64,000 bases of DNA from Amanita rubescens. Taxonomy: Eukaryota; Basidiomycota; Agaricomycetes; Agaricales; Amanitaceae. Location of the stretch: NCBI GenBank assembly GCA_015039365.1, contig WION01000029.1, positions 285,443 to 349,442 on the forward strand, read 5' to 3'. The notes beneath the pieces were generated by a model, which saw only the letters and a program-made list of their open reading frames with translations, ran no database searches and was not told the origin of the DNA. Below, in pieces: positions 12,714 through 24,221 of the stretch. The stretch's first letter is position 1. Each line of letters opens with the position of its first letter. The position numbers were made by a program, and so were the translations under genes.

Positions 12714-14126
12714 GGGCAGCCAATGCCACTGGAGGAGATAAGGCTTTGTCAAAGGCCTGAATAAGACAAGATGAAAGACAACAAGGCAGGAGCAGTGTCG
12801 CCGTGCGGGGATGTCTGATTAAGGCTAAGATGAAACAAACAACAGGAAAATGAAGCGAATAGGACGGACCCTTGCGACTAAGAGTAACGAGAGCGTCGCT
12901 TCGGACGGATATTCCCCGTCGCTGTTGCGGACGTCGGGAAGAACTTGAAAGCTCAGGTGGAAAGCCGCGAGCCGAAAAACGCTTCCCTTACAAAATAAAA
13001 ACAAATCGGCCCGAAGTCACAGATCACCAGGTGACAGATTATGTAATATTCCCGGCTCATATGACCGCCGCTTCGGCACTCCGGCATCCGGTCTGCGCCG
13101 CGGCGCCGCCTCGTGCCTGCGTTCACCTGACCGATGTCCGAATCGTGGAATTCCCATATAACAGGGTCCGCCGGGATACACAATGCCTTTAGTGGCGCCA
13201 CTTCGCCTTTTCGGACTTGTTTCACTAGGGAGAACTCGGAAATATTTCTTTCCCCCGCACACAAGACGCCGCTCATCCCCGATTTCACGTGGTCCAGGGT
13301 AGGGCTAGAACTGACATCACAACAACGTACCACCTCTGCGACCCCTCGGGTAAGCGCTTATCATCATCATCATCATCATACCAGCTGGCGACTCTATTCG
13401 CTGGCGCCCTCATCAGACCGCAGCAGTTGCAGAAATATAGCAACTTCTGTGGCGCGTTGTCAAGCTTCAAGACGGGATCATCATATTGTCGTAATCGAGC
13501 CCGTAGCTCCTGTTTCGCCACCAATACCGCTATACATGCAAAAGGTACCGCGCGTGGAACCCCAGCATTTGACAGTTGTTCACTTCCCGGGATACTGGCG
13601 TGTTCAAACGTCAACACTTTGTATCAACTGTCATTTGACATTCCTATCAACAGCCTATGATCACAATAATCACAGTGTCCCTAGGTAGGAAAGACGCTGG
13701 AATTTTTTATGGCGTCATATCATCTTTAAGTTTACCCCACATTCACAATTTACCCCACCTCCACGGCGTGCTTCTTCGGCTCTTAGTTTCGATCTAAAGA
13801 TTGATGTCAGTGATGAATACATATGGTGGCAATATGCCGTCACGATTCACGAACTTGGATCTATGAGTCTTTGACCCTATAAACGTCAGCCCCTTTACGG
13901 TCTCGCATGGACATTAAGGCGCACGTTGACCACTAGGCACCTAAATACGGTCAAGCACGGGCTTGCGTTACACGTTTACACCCCAAACTATTTCGCTTGA
14001 GTTGTACCCTAGCGCTAACTTGTTTAGCATTTCAAACAGCCCAGCACTTGGCGCCCAACGAGTTTCGACATAAGTCTGAGCCTTTCCCTTAAACATACTA
14101 CGGAAAAGGCAACACCCGATCTTTTC
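12714..14126. other. Intergenic region
   Basis: No gene recognised. It must contain the upstream region of the regulator (12.7-13.0 kb). Short open frames on both strands are unsupported. Confidence 0.35.
13360..13380. repeat. (ATC)n microsatellite
   Basis: Seven uninterrupted TCA/ATC triplets in non-coding DNA. Confidence 0.85.
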
Positions 14127-14858
14127 GTGCCAAGAACTATTACTTATCACAAGCAGATTGAGAAAGCGAAGCAGGTGGCCGAGCGCGCGTCAAAGAAGGC
14201 TGAGCGTGAGGCAAAGAAGGCGGCTGTGGCTGCAGAAAAGGCAGCAAGGGCTCGTGGTCGTGTTAGAGGTAATAGAGGTGGAGGCAGAGGTGGAGGCAGA
14301 GGCAGAGGGAGGAGCACGAGAGGCAGAGGCGCAGACATGGTGGGCGGTGCCAGCACGCAAATAGATGATTCAGATCGGGGCCGGGAGTCATCGGGGACAC
14401 CTGAGTCGTCAGAAACCAGCTCTGACTCCGATTCTGAGAGTGACGCAGAGGTTCTTATCCCCAGATCACGCCGACAACGTCCTGTTCGGGTGATTCAAGG
14501 ATGGTGTGAGGAGGCTGGTGCCGAGCAGGAAAGAAGTCAACGTACACAACCTCGCCCACGCCCACGACCACTCCCACGTATGCGCTCACCTCCGCTTGAG
14601 ACTGGAGATGATGGAGGAGCTGAGATTTCACATATTGTAGATGCCGAAGTTGGATGTCAGAATGAGCCTGAAGTTTTGCAAGAGGACACACGAGAACAAG
14701 CTGCAAGTCCCAAGTCTCGCATTAATTTTGTACCCAGGGTCTTGGAGGATGATTTAGAGGCAGAGAGCAGAAGTCTTGAGGCACGATTGATGGTGCAGTC
14801 CACTGAGATTGAGACCCGGGTAGATCCTCCAAGACGTCGAAATCCTAGGCGCAAATGA
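14127..14858 (+). CDS. Arg/Gly-rich, highly charged ORF, possibly a 3' fragment
   Basis: An open frame of 243 codons ending at TGA 14858. It opens with a lysine/alanine-rich helix (repeats like ERASKKAEREAKKAA), then an RGG-like stretch (GRGGGRGRGRSTRGRG, about 14270-14330). A Ser/Asp/Glu-rich part follows, then RP-repeats (PRPRPRPLPR) and a charged tail. The first codon is GTG, so the true start must be upstream, perhaps across an intron. I cannot identify a family. The composition resembles disordered tails of fungal nuclear proteins or of transposase-like proteins, but no catalytic motif is present in this window. It could be a gene fragment. Confidence 0.35.
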   Translation: MPRTITYHKQIEKAKQVAERASKKAEREAKKAAVAAEKAARARGRVRGNRGGGRGGGRGRGRSTRGRGADMVGGASTQIDDSDRGRESSGTPESSETSSDSDSESDAEVLIPRSRRQRPVRVIQGWCEEAGAEQERSQRTQPRPRPRPLPRMRSPPLETGDDGGAEISHIVDAEVGCQNEPEVLQEDTREQAASPKSRINFVPRVLEDDLEAESRSLEARLMVQSTEIETRVDPPRRRNPRRK

Positions 14859-16408
14859 TGGTCAGATACAATAAAAGTTTAAGTTAACAGTAGATCACAC
14901 ACCTCTTAATGTGAATCCAAAATTTGAAGCGCAAAGCTGCTCTAGATCGTTCAGATTAGCACGGCAAAGTTGGGGCGGCGGCCAACGGGGATGGTTCTCA
15001 CGCATGGCCCAGATCATCGACTTTCCCGTTTTGGTAGCCGCCGTGCGAAAATATTCGTACCGCAACAGCAACATTCTCTAAAATCACGCCTACAATATGC
15101 CATCCTCCTAGGATACTTGTCTGCGATCCTAGCCCATTAGATCTTATAAAAGCTTTGATCTACTGAAAACAATCACCAGCCTTGCTTAGGTGGCCCACTT
15201 CCTGCCCTAGCACAGTAACACGAGGACTGGCACAAAGTGGCACACGACACCTTAAATTTCTACGAAAGGAATCACACGATGTGTCAACAGCAACCATATT
15301 ACCGCGGAGAAGTTTTCCTTGTGTCATGTGCATATGCGTTGGGGCGGGTCGCGTGCGTGCTAGGATAGGCTGGCTTTGTTCTATATAAGTCCCAAGCCTC
15401 TCGGCGCTACTACAAGCTTAAGGCACGCAGCTAGATGTTTAGGCCGACGTGGTAATTAAGCACCGCAACGTCCAACAAACCAAGCTTGCTACAACACCCA
15501 AAATTGTAATCGTGCATTCTCCCTCTAACAAACGGAATGCCTTTCGATGGTCCCTTTCCGAAATAGTCCTTGAGGAGGTTGGAAACACGAGCCAAACATC
15601 AACGAGGACAACCTTGTGACCGTCCCTGAGAAACCTGCTCAACAGTTTCAACGCCGGGCGGAAGAGATCCATTTGGGTTCTTCGAATGTGGCACACGTGA
15701 TAGTTTCCGAGAACTCCTCCATTTTCAAAACTGTTAAGGCTGTAGGCGAGACGGAGATAGGTTGGTGTGTTCGAGTGCCAGCACCTTTTGTAGCCTGCCG
15801 CTGCGTGTAAAATGTTAGCCAAATCCGCAGCGCTGATTTCTTCGTGCTTCTGTCATCAAGTAAGAACGTAACCTTTTACACGTTTGAGAATTACGACTTT
15901 CTTAATAGCGTCGACATCCATTCAACAACCAATCAGTCGGATCGCGTCAAAAGCTCGTGTTTTCGGTGTTAGGGCGGAAAACACTTTTCGCGCTGTCACA
16001 TGCGCGGTCAAAGTGGGGGCGCCCCGTGAAAAGGAGCTTACTGTTTTCCCGTCAATGGAGCTGATCCAGAGGGAGCTCGGGCACGGTCGCCTTCGCGATA
16101 ACTTCGACTCGGACTCGATCATTTCAGAGATCAGTCATGCTGGAGCCTCGACGAACTCTTTGGGCGCGAGTCACTTTCGACCTGAAACATGGGCGGTGAT
16201 TCACTGGCTCGTGATGATAGAGACTGAGTCAATCCTTACCACTGCTAAGATAAACTTCACCTTTTGGGCGCCGTTGTCTATCCACAGTAGGTCACGGGCT
16301 AGATTGCATGAATAAATGAGGCGCAAATGAAATATCGCCCTCTCCCATGACATGCATGAGTTATGAGCGCTTGAACGATTGATATTGATATTGAGGATTG
16401 AACTGAGG
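14859..16408. other. Intergenic, with a copy of the dehydrogenase 5' flank
   Basis: No gene seen. About 15408-15525 resembles 19695-19810, the 5' flank of the dehydrogenase gene: both hold TACAAG[C/T]TTAAGGCA, then GATGT[T/G]TAGGC, GCTTGCTACA and a similar tail. A solitary piece of that promoter has therefore been copied here without a coding region after it. Confidence 0.45.
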
Positions 16409-17791
16409 ATGACGCGAATGGCTGGCATGTTGGAGCCTGGTGGCTGTGCTCGGCTACTAGGTCGCCGTATCCGACCAGCACTCCCTTCCGCCACCAGGCG
16501 TTCATCCCGCCTTGCAATTGTAAAATCTGGTAGTACCTCCAAAAACTCACCCAAAAAATCCAAACCATCCAGCCACCCACTTGCCAAGAAAGGCGGTTCT
16601 CAACCTCCCTCCAGGCCGACACAGGGCCAACGCACCGGAATGTTATACCTCCGAGTTAGTAGGGCAGACTTATATCGATTCCCTGCTCCGACGGCAGTTC
16701 AATCCAATCCTGACCCATTACAACCTCTTCCTGGCACAACCGGCCATCTGAACGCGATCATCGCGAGTCTTGCAGACCTGCATCCATTCTCAGGCGACAC
16801 TGCAGACTGGCTCATTCGGGTGGCACGGCTCATATTTGAGCCACTCGGAACGGGCACCCTACATACATTCACGACGGATACACTCCAATCGTGGTTGAAT
16901 AGAGATATGGATCTATCGTGGGTGAAGGTGGAGCCCGGTGAGCAGTTGAGGGCGACTATATATGAATTTCGCCCAAATAATACTCCTATCTTGCTCTCCA
17001 AAATGAGTCTTCGTCAAGTGAGGTCCGTGACGACTCCAAACACATCGAGATCACAAGCTATAGCATTCCGCGACGCACTGAATGCGCGTGACGGTGCATG
17101 CATTATATCACAACAAACAAATCATCCCGCGCTGATTGGATCTCATTTGGCTCCGAAGCGCCTTGGTGATGCTGGTGTCCAATCCGTGATCCAACGCTTC
17201 GTTGATTTGCACGCTGCGCCAGTGAACAAATATGATCCTATCATAGGCATTCTCCTCTTCAGGTCCTTGGATTCATATGTGAACCTCTATCAGCTGGGAT
17301 TCTGGGCCCGTGGACCCGTAAGTCTCCTTCAATTCAGTTGATCTCTATCACGTTTCGTACTGGGATGGCAGGACCAATATGTCATCCATAATTTCAATGG
17401 GCCTCTGAATATTTTGGGGGCTCATCCGGGACCGCTAATCCGGAATATCCCAATGTTACATGATCATGAGATCACACTCACTGCCCACGACGCGTCACCT
17501 CTTCCTCCGGTTGGTGTATTTAACTGGCACTACCTCCAGTGTGTCCTCAAAAGATTTGCTACCGATGAATATAAGCAAATCGAAAACATTTACCACTTCA
17601 CCTTGCCATTCCGTACAGAAGACAATGATGACGAGAGTGACTTTGACTTTGACGACGAAAGAAACATTGCAAACCCTCCTTTTCCTTCTTACCCCATCGA
17701 GCTTGCTGAGGCGAGAATGCGACAGCATTCGGAGGATGCAGAGCGCAATCACGCCATTGTGGAATGGAACTCTAGGGTCGCTATCAGTTAA
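16409..17791 (+). CDS. HNH-fold (HNH_2-like) protein with altered catalytic site
   Basis: Two exons: 16409-17317 and 17372-17791, joined in frame by GTAAGT..GGCAG. The order is a basic, Ser/Pro-rich N-terminus; a conserved region HPFSGDTADWLIRVARLIFE; then FRDALNARDGACI..GSHLAPKRLGD, which matches the fungal HNH_2 nuclease start; GILLFRSLDSY; DQYVIHNFNG; and a very acidic stretch DDESDFDFDDE near the end. In active family members the motif reads roughly N-G-I-L-L..H-x-L-F. Here the Asn is Ile and the second His is missing (SLDSYVN), so nuclease activity is unlikely. Start is the first ATG in the frame; earlier codons begin with TTG. No partner is suggested by neighbours. Expanded HNH families are common in Agaricomycetes. 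Confidence 0.65.
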
Positions 17792-18289
17792 GGTCTGTAA
17801 CTTATTCCACTTGTGATCGTCCATCTCGTATTTCTGTGTTCCTGGCAAGTTAGCCTGTTCTCTTGTTCTTCACAATAGCGCACCTGAGGCAGTCACACTA
17901 GCTAGACGCGATCGAGTATCAAAAAGCAAACGGAATTTAACTTGTCAAATCAATATAATCACCGACGGAATAATGCAAGAGGCGCCTTCTTTCCCATTGA
18001 TTACGTTGAGGTTAGAGATGACTATCACCCACCAGGAGAACATTATATCACATAGATATAAGCATGCGGACGCCTAGTTAAGTGACCAATGAGAAGCGTG
18101 GGAGGGCTCTTAGTTATTTGTATATACTGATGATGATCTATGACCAGCTCTTATCGGAAGCCCGTGAAGGGATAACTTGAACTATTAAAGTAAGGCTGAA
18201 GCTCGTTTCACTTCAATTGTCCTCGGAATTCTCAGACAAACGGCAGTGACACTATTTTTGTAGTGCAACAGCACTGCATACGCAGAAAC
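17792..18289. other. Intergenic
   Basis: No gene. Holds the 3' flank of the HNH-like gene and the 5' flank of the dehydrogenase pseudogene. Confidence 0.4.
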
Positions 18290-19463
18290 TGCGCTTCGCG
18301 CTAAAGGTCCGTTTATCGTCGAGCCAATTGACTCTCTAAAACCCCCTTCCAGGTGAAATCTTAGTCAAAGAAGCAACGTCTTTGAACCCGGTTGAGTGGA
18401 AGATTCAAAAATATGCAATTGCCGTCAATCAAAATCCTGCTGTTATTTTACCACAAACCCCGCAGGTGACGTCGAGCCTGAGCTCAGCAACGGCCTGACG
18501 GGCGTATCCGTCGGAGATAGAGTGTAAGTGGTGCTGTACAGCTGTACTTGCGCGCGTCCGATCATATAGAGTCTTCCAAGCAGTTTTGGAACCCGGAAAT
18601 AAAACGGCTGCGCCTCAGCAACAGTACGTTATCTCGAAAGCGGAAACAGCGTGGCCAAGGTACGTAGAACGCCGCATTCTTGTTCTCCTATCTTGTTGAT
18701 GGCGTGAACCGTGACTTAGATCCCAGCTAACTGTACGTACGATGGTGCCTCTACATTCCCTTGAGCAGGTGGCGTGGCGTATCTCGGGTTGTTTGCCCCG
18801 CACCCCCACGGCATGGGCATTCAGAACCCCCCGCGGAACCGAAGCGAGAAATGGGCGCCACAATAGTCATCATGAGCGGTTCCAACGCCGTGGTGCATAG
18901 TTCTTTTATCGCAAGAACATTCAACTCACCATCTATGGAGCTGTCCAATTCGCCAAACTCGCAGGTTTCTTCAAAGGCACCACGACCAGCTCCATCAAGC
19001 ACACTTACGACCTCAAATTGACGGGCGCAACACACGTCATCGATCGCAGCTTCCCGTCCCTGCTATTTCTGCCCAGGTTTCAGAAATTACGGGAGGCCTG
19101 CCGATGACGTTCGACTTTGCAAACGCTATCTCTGAACAGATATGCAGCAGAACATCTCACGACCTGCTCCCACCATCAGGCGGGATCTCGCGATTCGTTC
19201 TTTCGGAATCGGTCAAGGAAAAAGACTCCTGGGAAACCAGTGACGATGGTTAACACCAAAGTCTTGAGGTAAATAGCGAAGAGCTGCCGTTGGTCTCAGC
19301 TTGCACGAGGGTGCTATCAAGGTCATTCGCCACATGCAAACGTTGATGCTTGTTGATAACCTCTTTGATGTCGCGGTTCGGCCGTAAGTGTTAGAACGAA
19401 TGGAAAAGGACCTCATTTCTCACCTCAAGCTTATCGCGCGGAGTCTGCACGAGGCGTCGTGAA
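18290..19463 (+). pseudogene. Decayed copy of medium-chain dehydrogenase
   Basis: This stretch aligns along its length with the intact neighbour at 19858-21137. Shared pieces include AAGCAACGTCTTTGAACCCGG near 18370, the exon coding for AVLEPG near 18575, and GCAACACACGTCATCGATCG near 19028. The end GAACGAATGGAAAAGG (19395) runs to the stop region about 19463. There is no usable start codon, the frame is broken many times, and several exons have lost or gained bases. At 18650 this copy still reads GTGGCCAAG before the GTACGT donor, without the extra T found in the neighbour. It is a tandem duplicate that has lost function. Confidence 0.85.
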
Positions 19464-19857
19464 ATAAATGATTTGGTAAATGGGTTTCTCGATTCATGAT
19501 TTTTGTGTTTTAGGTGACTATTGCTTCGTTTTGTTTGTAACGGGTTCATCGGATAGGCTTGCTCTTGGTGCACGACAATATGCGTAAAGTTGGATGAACG
19601 CATCCATGGCTGTTGTCGCAGCAATAAGTCATTTCAGTCAGTTGAATCTGATTCCCCGCGATCCCAGAGCTGGTTTTGCACACGATGGCAGCCTGGTCGG
19701 CCTACAAGTTTAAGGCATGCGCTGGATGTGTAGGCAGAGCTGACATGTAACTGAGCGCTACAATGTTCAAGAGAGCTTGCTACACTCAAATTTGCAATTG
19801 ACTGTGTCCAATGATGTAATGGGTTTCATCTCATATCCCAGACCTTTCTCAAGCGCG

Positions 19858-21137
19858 ATGGCACCGCGTACCCAAAAAGCTCTTTTGCTCAAGTCTGCCA
19901 AAGGGCCATTCACGGTCGAGACCATCGACACTCCAAGACCCGGCCCTGGCGAAATCCTAGTTAAAGTCCAAGCAACGTCTTTAAACCCGGTCGACTGGAA
20001 AATTCAAAAATATGGATCTATTGTCAACAAATATCCAGCTGTTGTTGGCATAGACCCTGCAGGTGACGTTGAGGAACTGGGCGAAGGCGTAATGGGGGTA
20101 TCCACTGGAGATAGAGTGTAAGTATGGCTTTGCAGCTGTGCTTAATTTCGCTCATTTGTATGCGTGTGATATAGATTCTTTCAAGCAGTTTTGGAACCTG
20201 GAAATAGAAAGGCTGCGCATCAGCAGTACGTCATCGCGAAAGCGGAAACAGTGGCCTAAGGTACGTGGTACACTATATTCTCTTCTCCCTTTTGTTAATG
20301 GCGTGCATCGCGACTTAGATTCCAGCCAACTATACGTACGAGGATGTTGCTACGTTCCCTTGCGCAGGCGGAGCTGCATATCTTGGGTTGTGTGCGGCGA
20401 ACCCATACGGCATGGGTATCCCGAACCCCCTCGCGGAGCGGACTCGGATGCAAGAAATGGGCGATACAATCGTCATCATCGGGGGTTCCAGCTCCGTCGG
20501 ACAATACGGTACCTTCCTCTTATCGTAAATGCATTCAACTCACCAACCATCAACCAGTAATCCAGTTCTCCAAACTCGCAGGTTTCTCAAACATCATCAC
20601 AACGAGTTCCATTAAACACATCCACGCCCTCAAATCGATTGGCGCAACACACGTCATCGACCGCAGCCTCCGCTTTCCAGCTATTTCTGCTGAGATATCG
20701 GAAATCACGGGAGGCCTACCTATCACGTTCGTCTTTGATGCTATTTCTGAACCAGATACGCAGCAGATGGCGTACGACCTGCTCGCACCATCAGACGGGC
20801 AGCTCGTGACGGTCCTTCCGGAAGCGGTCAAGGAAAAGACTCCAGGGAAGACGATAAATACAATTCATGTTTTAGTCTTGAGGGAGGATCCGGAAAATAG
20901 CAAGGAGCTGCTGTTGTTATACAGGAAGATCAGCAGTCTTTTGCACGAGGGTGCTATCAAGGTACGTCCTTTGATGTTACCAGCGTGTTGCGCGGACTTT
21001 GATATGCCTGTCGATAGCCTATTCGATATGAAGTTCTGCCCAATGGTTTGGCGGGCATACCGGATGGACTGGAACGAATGGAAAAGGGTCTCATTTCCCG
21101 CCTAAAACTTGTTGCCCGTCCGCACGAGCTGCCATGA
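19858..21137 (+). CDS. Medium-chain dehydrogenase / quinone-oxidoreductase-like
   Basis: NAD(P)H-dependent oxidoreductase of the MDR superfamily, of the fungal zinc-binding-dehydrogenase-like/enoyl-reductase type, probably cytosolic. The start ATG 19858 gives MAPRTQKALLLKSAKGPF, followed by RPGPGEILVKV and SLNPVDWKIQ (the GroES-like domain). Then come [19 protein letters not shown], the Rossmann motif IVIIGGSSSVGQY, and IKHIHALKSIGATHVID. The C-terminus is EVLPNGLAGIPDGLERM. About five exons with GTAAGT, GTACGT and GTACCT donors; stop at 21135-21137. The exon that ends at 20260 reads GTG GCC TAA G: the T at 20257 is extra compared with the pseudogene and creates an in-frame stop, unless a weak donor at 20251 (GTGGCC) is used. 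All else is in frame. No Cys/His zinc ligands are obvious. Confidence 0.8.
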
Positions 21138-21570
21138 AATAACACTTGTTATTTCGTATGATCTATGATCTTTGTATTTTAGGGGTCCATTTTATTTGTA
21201 TGGATAAGCTTGCTAATTTCCTACGTCTCCTTCCATTCTATCAGGCCGGTGCTCGTACATATATACGCTCCGATGATAATGAGGCTAACTTCGATGATTT
21301 GTCGGATGCTAATGTATGTTTTCTATCAACGCATCTCTCGTATTGAATATAATGTCGACATCGACATTTTTCTGATACCGCCAGGCTAGATCCTTGTCTG
21401 AACCTGTCGTCGTCCTACCAAGATAGCTTTGTAAATAACCTAAAGCAACTAATTCAACACTCGTTCATGTCCGTTTCACCTGAAAGGCTATTCTGATCAT
21501 GGTTTCGACGTGAATAAAATAAAGTCATTATTTACAGCTGCGTTCAACATCATTGCTACAAAAATGTATT
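21138..21570. other. Convergent 3' flanks
   Basis: Lies between the dehydrogenase stop (+) and the HET-like stop (-). No gene seen. Confidence 0.4.
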
Positions 21571-24111
21571 TTAGTACCAGGGTAGAGAGGCCTCCATACG
21601 CCCAAGACCAATTTCAATAAAATGGTGGTGCGTACATAATTTGCGGTAACTGCCGGGACAGCAGCCAGTTCTATTAGGCTTAAAATGCGGGAGCACCAGG
21701 TCGTTTGATGAGCGAATGAAGTCACTGAGACGTCCCACGACCTTTTTCTCGTACATATATACGTCTGCATACACAAGTGACAATCACATCATTGATCACT
21801 GACCTTGTCGGTGTATGGCGCAATGGCGATTTTCGTACGTTGGGGATTCTTCTGTTCCTCGTTCACCGCCGCCTTCAAATAAATCATATGCACGGCAAAC
21901 CGCACAGCCACAAAATAGCTCTTCTCAGTGACTGCGTCATGTGTCGTCGTAGCATTATAGAAGAAGTGCGCCAATTTTACGGGGAGTTCGATAACCTTCG
22001 ACATGCTATCCTCAGCGAACTCATCAGAGGGGGTCTCCGAGGTGGACGACACAAGCCAAAGGGACTGCATATCGTTGCCTCCTGGTTGTGTTTTGAACTG
22101 GATCTTGAATTCTCGCCAGCTTTCAGGTTTAGGTTTATCTCCCTAAAGACGTTGATTCAAAACAAGGGTGAGACACGGCATGCAGAGGTTGAATGGCGCA
22201 ACTCACCTTTTTCCCGAACCAAACTACCTTGGTTAACTTGCTAGTATTTGCGATGCCGTGGTTCTTCAGAAGTATGACCCCATAACTCATGGGTAAAGAC
22301 TCGGTGCTGGTCTGAGAACCCCCATGATCGCACGGCCAAGAACGAACTACCGTCTGCGAACCTTTCCCCACGGTGAAGTGCACCCGCCGAGGTAGCTTGT
22401 CCATCGTCGGGGTTGGCTCCAGCAGGACTGTTGCATCCCCCCCGAATACCCATCCTTCCTTTGTCCATCGCAGCTTCAATGCATAGAAATACTCACGGTC
22501 ACTCGAGGCAACCAAGATGACCACGTCGTAGTCGATGTCTCTGAACGGATCGCTAATGTCGCCTTCTTTTACTCTACGGTAAATCATTCCTCCATTCCCA
22601 GCGTTCGGCCTACGTGGGGGTAATCGGATTTCGGTGTTTTTCAGCGCATGCGCGCATAAGATATGCGGCTGCGAATCGGTGTCAAATTTGATATAATATG
22701 ACCACTTCGTTTTGTACACGTCATTGAGTAGATCGGATGAAAGCGCCCATTCCGTTGTGGAGGCACGGAGATAATACCAAGGTGCCCCCTCACTACCCTT
22801 TAAGAGGAATCTTTTGTCATCTTCGCTGCAGCCATGGTATGGGAGTCCTGAATAGTGTTTCGCAGGCGGCCTCTTCGAGTCGTCGTATCCAGGTAAACTT
22901 GGGATAAGGAACGAGGAAGGGTCGCGCGGCACCTTGTCTCCGGCGGCTAGCCATGCCATTCCGTGGCTGCCGAGGGTGGCAGCCTTGCGCGCGAACTCGT
23001 TGAACACGTCCTGTGCATCGCGGTCCTCGTCATAGGGATCAAGTTGAATATCGAAGAAGCCCATGACACTGTAGACAACGTCGACGGGCCTTGTGGATAC
23101 CCGCATGAGCATTGCAACCCAAATGTCCGAAGGAAGGCCACCGGAAGCGTTCCGGTGTTTTAGCAGTCCCAACGTGGCTGTTAATACCGTTTTCTTGGTG
23201 GTGGGAGGGAAGTCAGCCGTGGTGCGGGTTTTCCTACTGCCCTCCAGACACGCAACAGGAACATTCGACTCGATCTGGTAGGCTGCTCCCAAATGGCTGG
23301 ATCCTTTCATCATCCAAACTAAGTGAGATAATTTGACGAGATATTTTTGACCCTCCACTATCCACTTGTTTAACTTTAACAATGGTCGGGGTAGGTTCGG
23401 CAGGGGCAGATTTGGCGCCGGAGAGAAGGGAGGGGCGATTTTTAATGGGGTTGGTTGGGGGGGATCCTTGTCCGGCCATGAGATATACATCCAAGTCGTT
23501 TCGTTCAGGACTGCTTCCTGCAGCGTCCAGGCCCTGTCCATCCACCCCGTCATGGTCTTGACGCTCTGCACGGCTGACACCCCACCGGGCATACATATCA
23601 CCGCCTTTGCGTACTTGTAAATGTTTGCCATGTTGGCGATCTGCAGGGCCTTGTCGGTCGGGCGCTTGTCACAGAGAGCACGAAAGGCGCCTTCACTTCG
23701 TTTCACGCGTGGGTTGATTTGCAGCGGCTCTAAGAAGTAGTCCCATAGCAAGACCTGTCTCGTAGTGGGATCCAGACTCCCTTCTTGGAGCCGTAGAATC
23801 TGGATTGGTGACATGGAACTGATTGTGAGCAATTATGAGGTCGTATTCCAGTGGTCTGCAATGCTGAGTTGGACTCACTTTGGGTTGCAAGAACAGTGGT
23901 TTGAGTTAAGTCGCAACGAGATCACTTGGGAAGGATCAGTGGGGGCATGATAGCAGATATGGCCCGATAAGGTTGAATATAGGGTCGAGATGTGGGAGCG
24001 CGAGTGGAGATAGACAATGTATTCTGCGAATGCAACTTCGTGTGAACGCGATTCACTCTCGAGTTCTTCCAGTCTCGGTCTGAACGATATCCGCAACAAA
24101 GTGACGAACAT
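21571..24111 (-). CDS. HET-like (heterokaryon incompatibility-type) protein
   Basis: Protein of about 780 residues in at least three exons. Exon 1 (ATG 24111) ends at GTGAGT near 23880. Exon 2 is one long clean frame (about 23830-22205), followed by a GTGAGT..TTTAG intron and a further exon starting GDKPKPESWREF. The HET-like signature is LLWDYF, then IANMANIYKYAKAVICMPGG, then TGWMDRAWTLQEAVLN; the W-x-x-RAWTLQE element is the most typical. The rest, with YSVMGFF and SSDREYFYALKL, is a long C-terminal part of unknown function. The last exon border near 21.78 kb is uncertain; a frame ending in SYRKLCTHHHFIE continues to 21571. HET-domain proteins are linked to non-self recognition in ascomycetes, but in basidiomycetes the role is not established. 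It lies next to the inverted duplication with the secreted protein genes. Confidence 0.65.
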
Positions 24112-24221
24112 CGTGACCAAGGTCTTGGTCTCGCACGGATTTCATCCAAAGTATTTCAACTGTTCTCAATCATGTCACTTGTTCAAGCTTTTTCCATGCG
24201 GCTTTGAAATACTTTTGGTAT

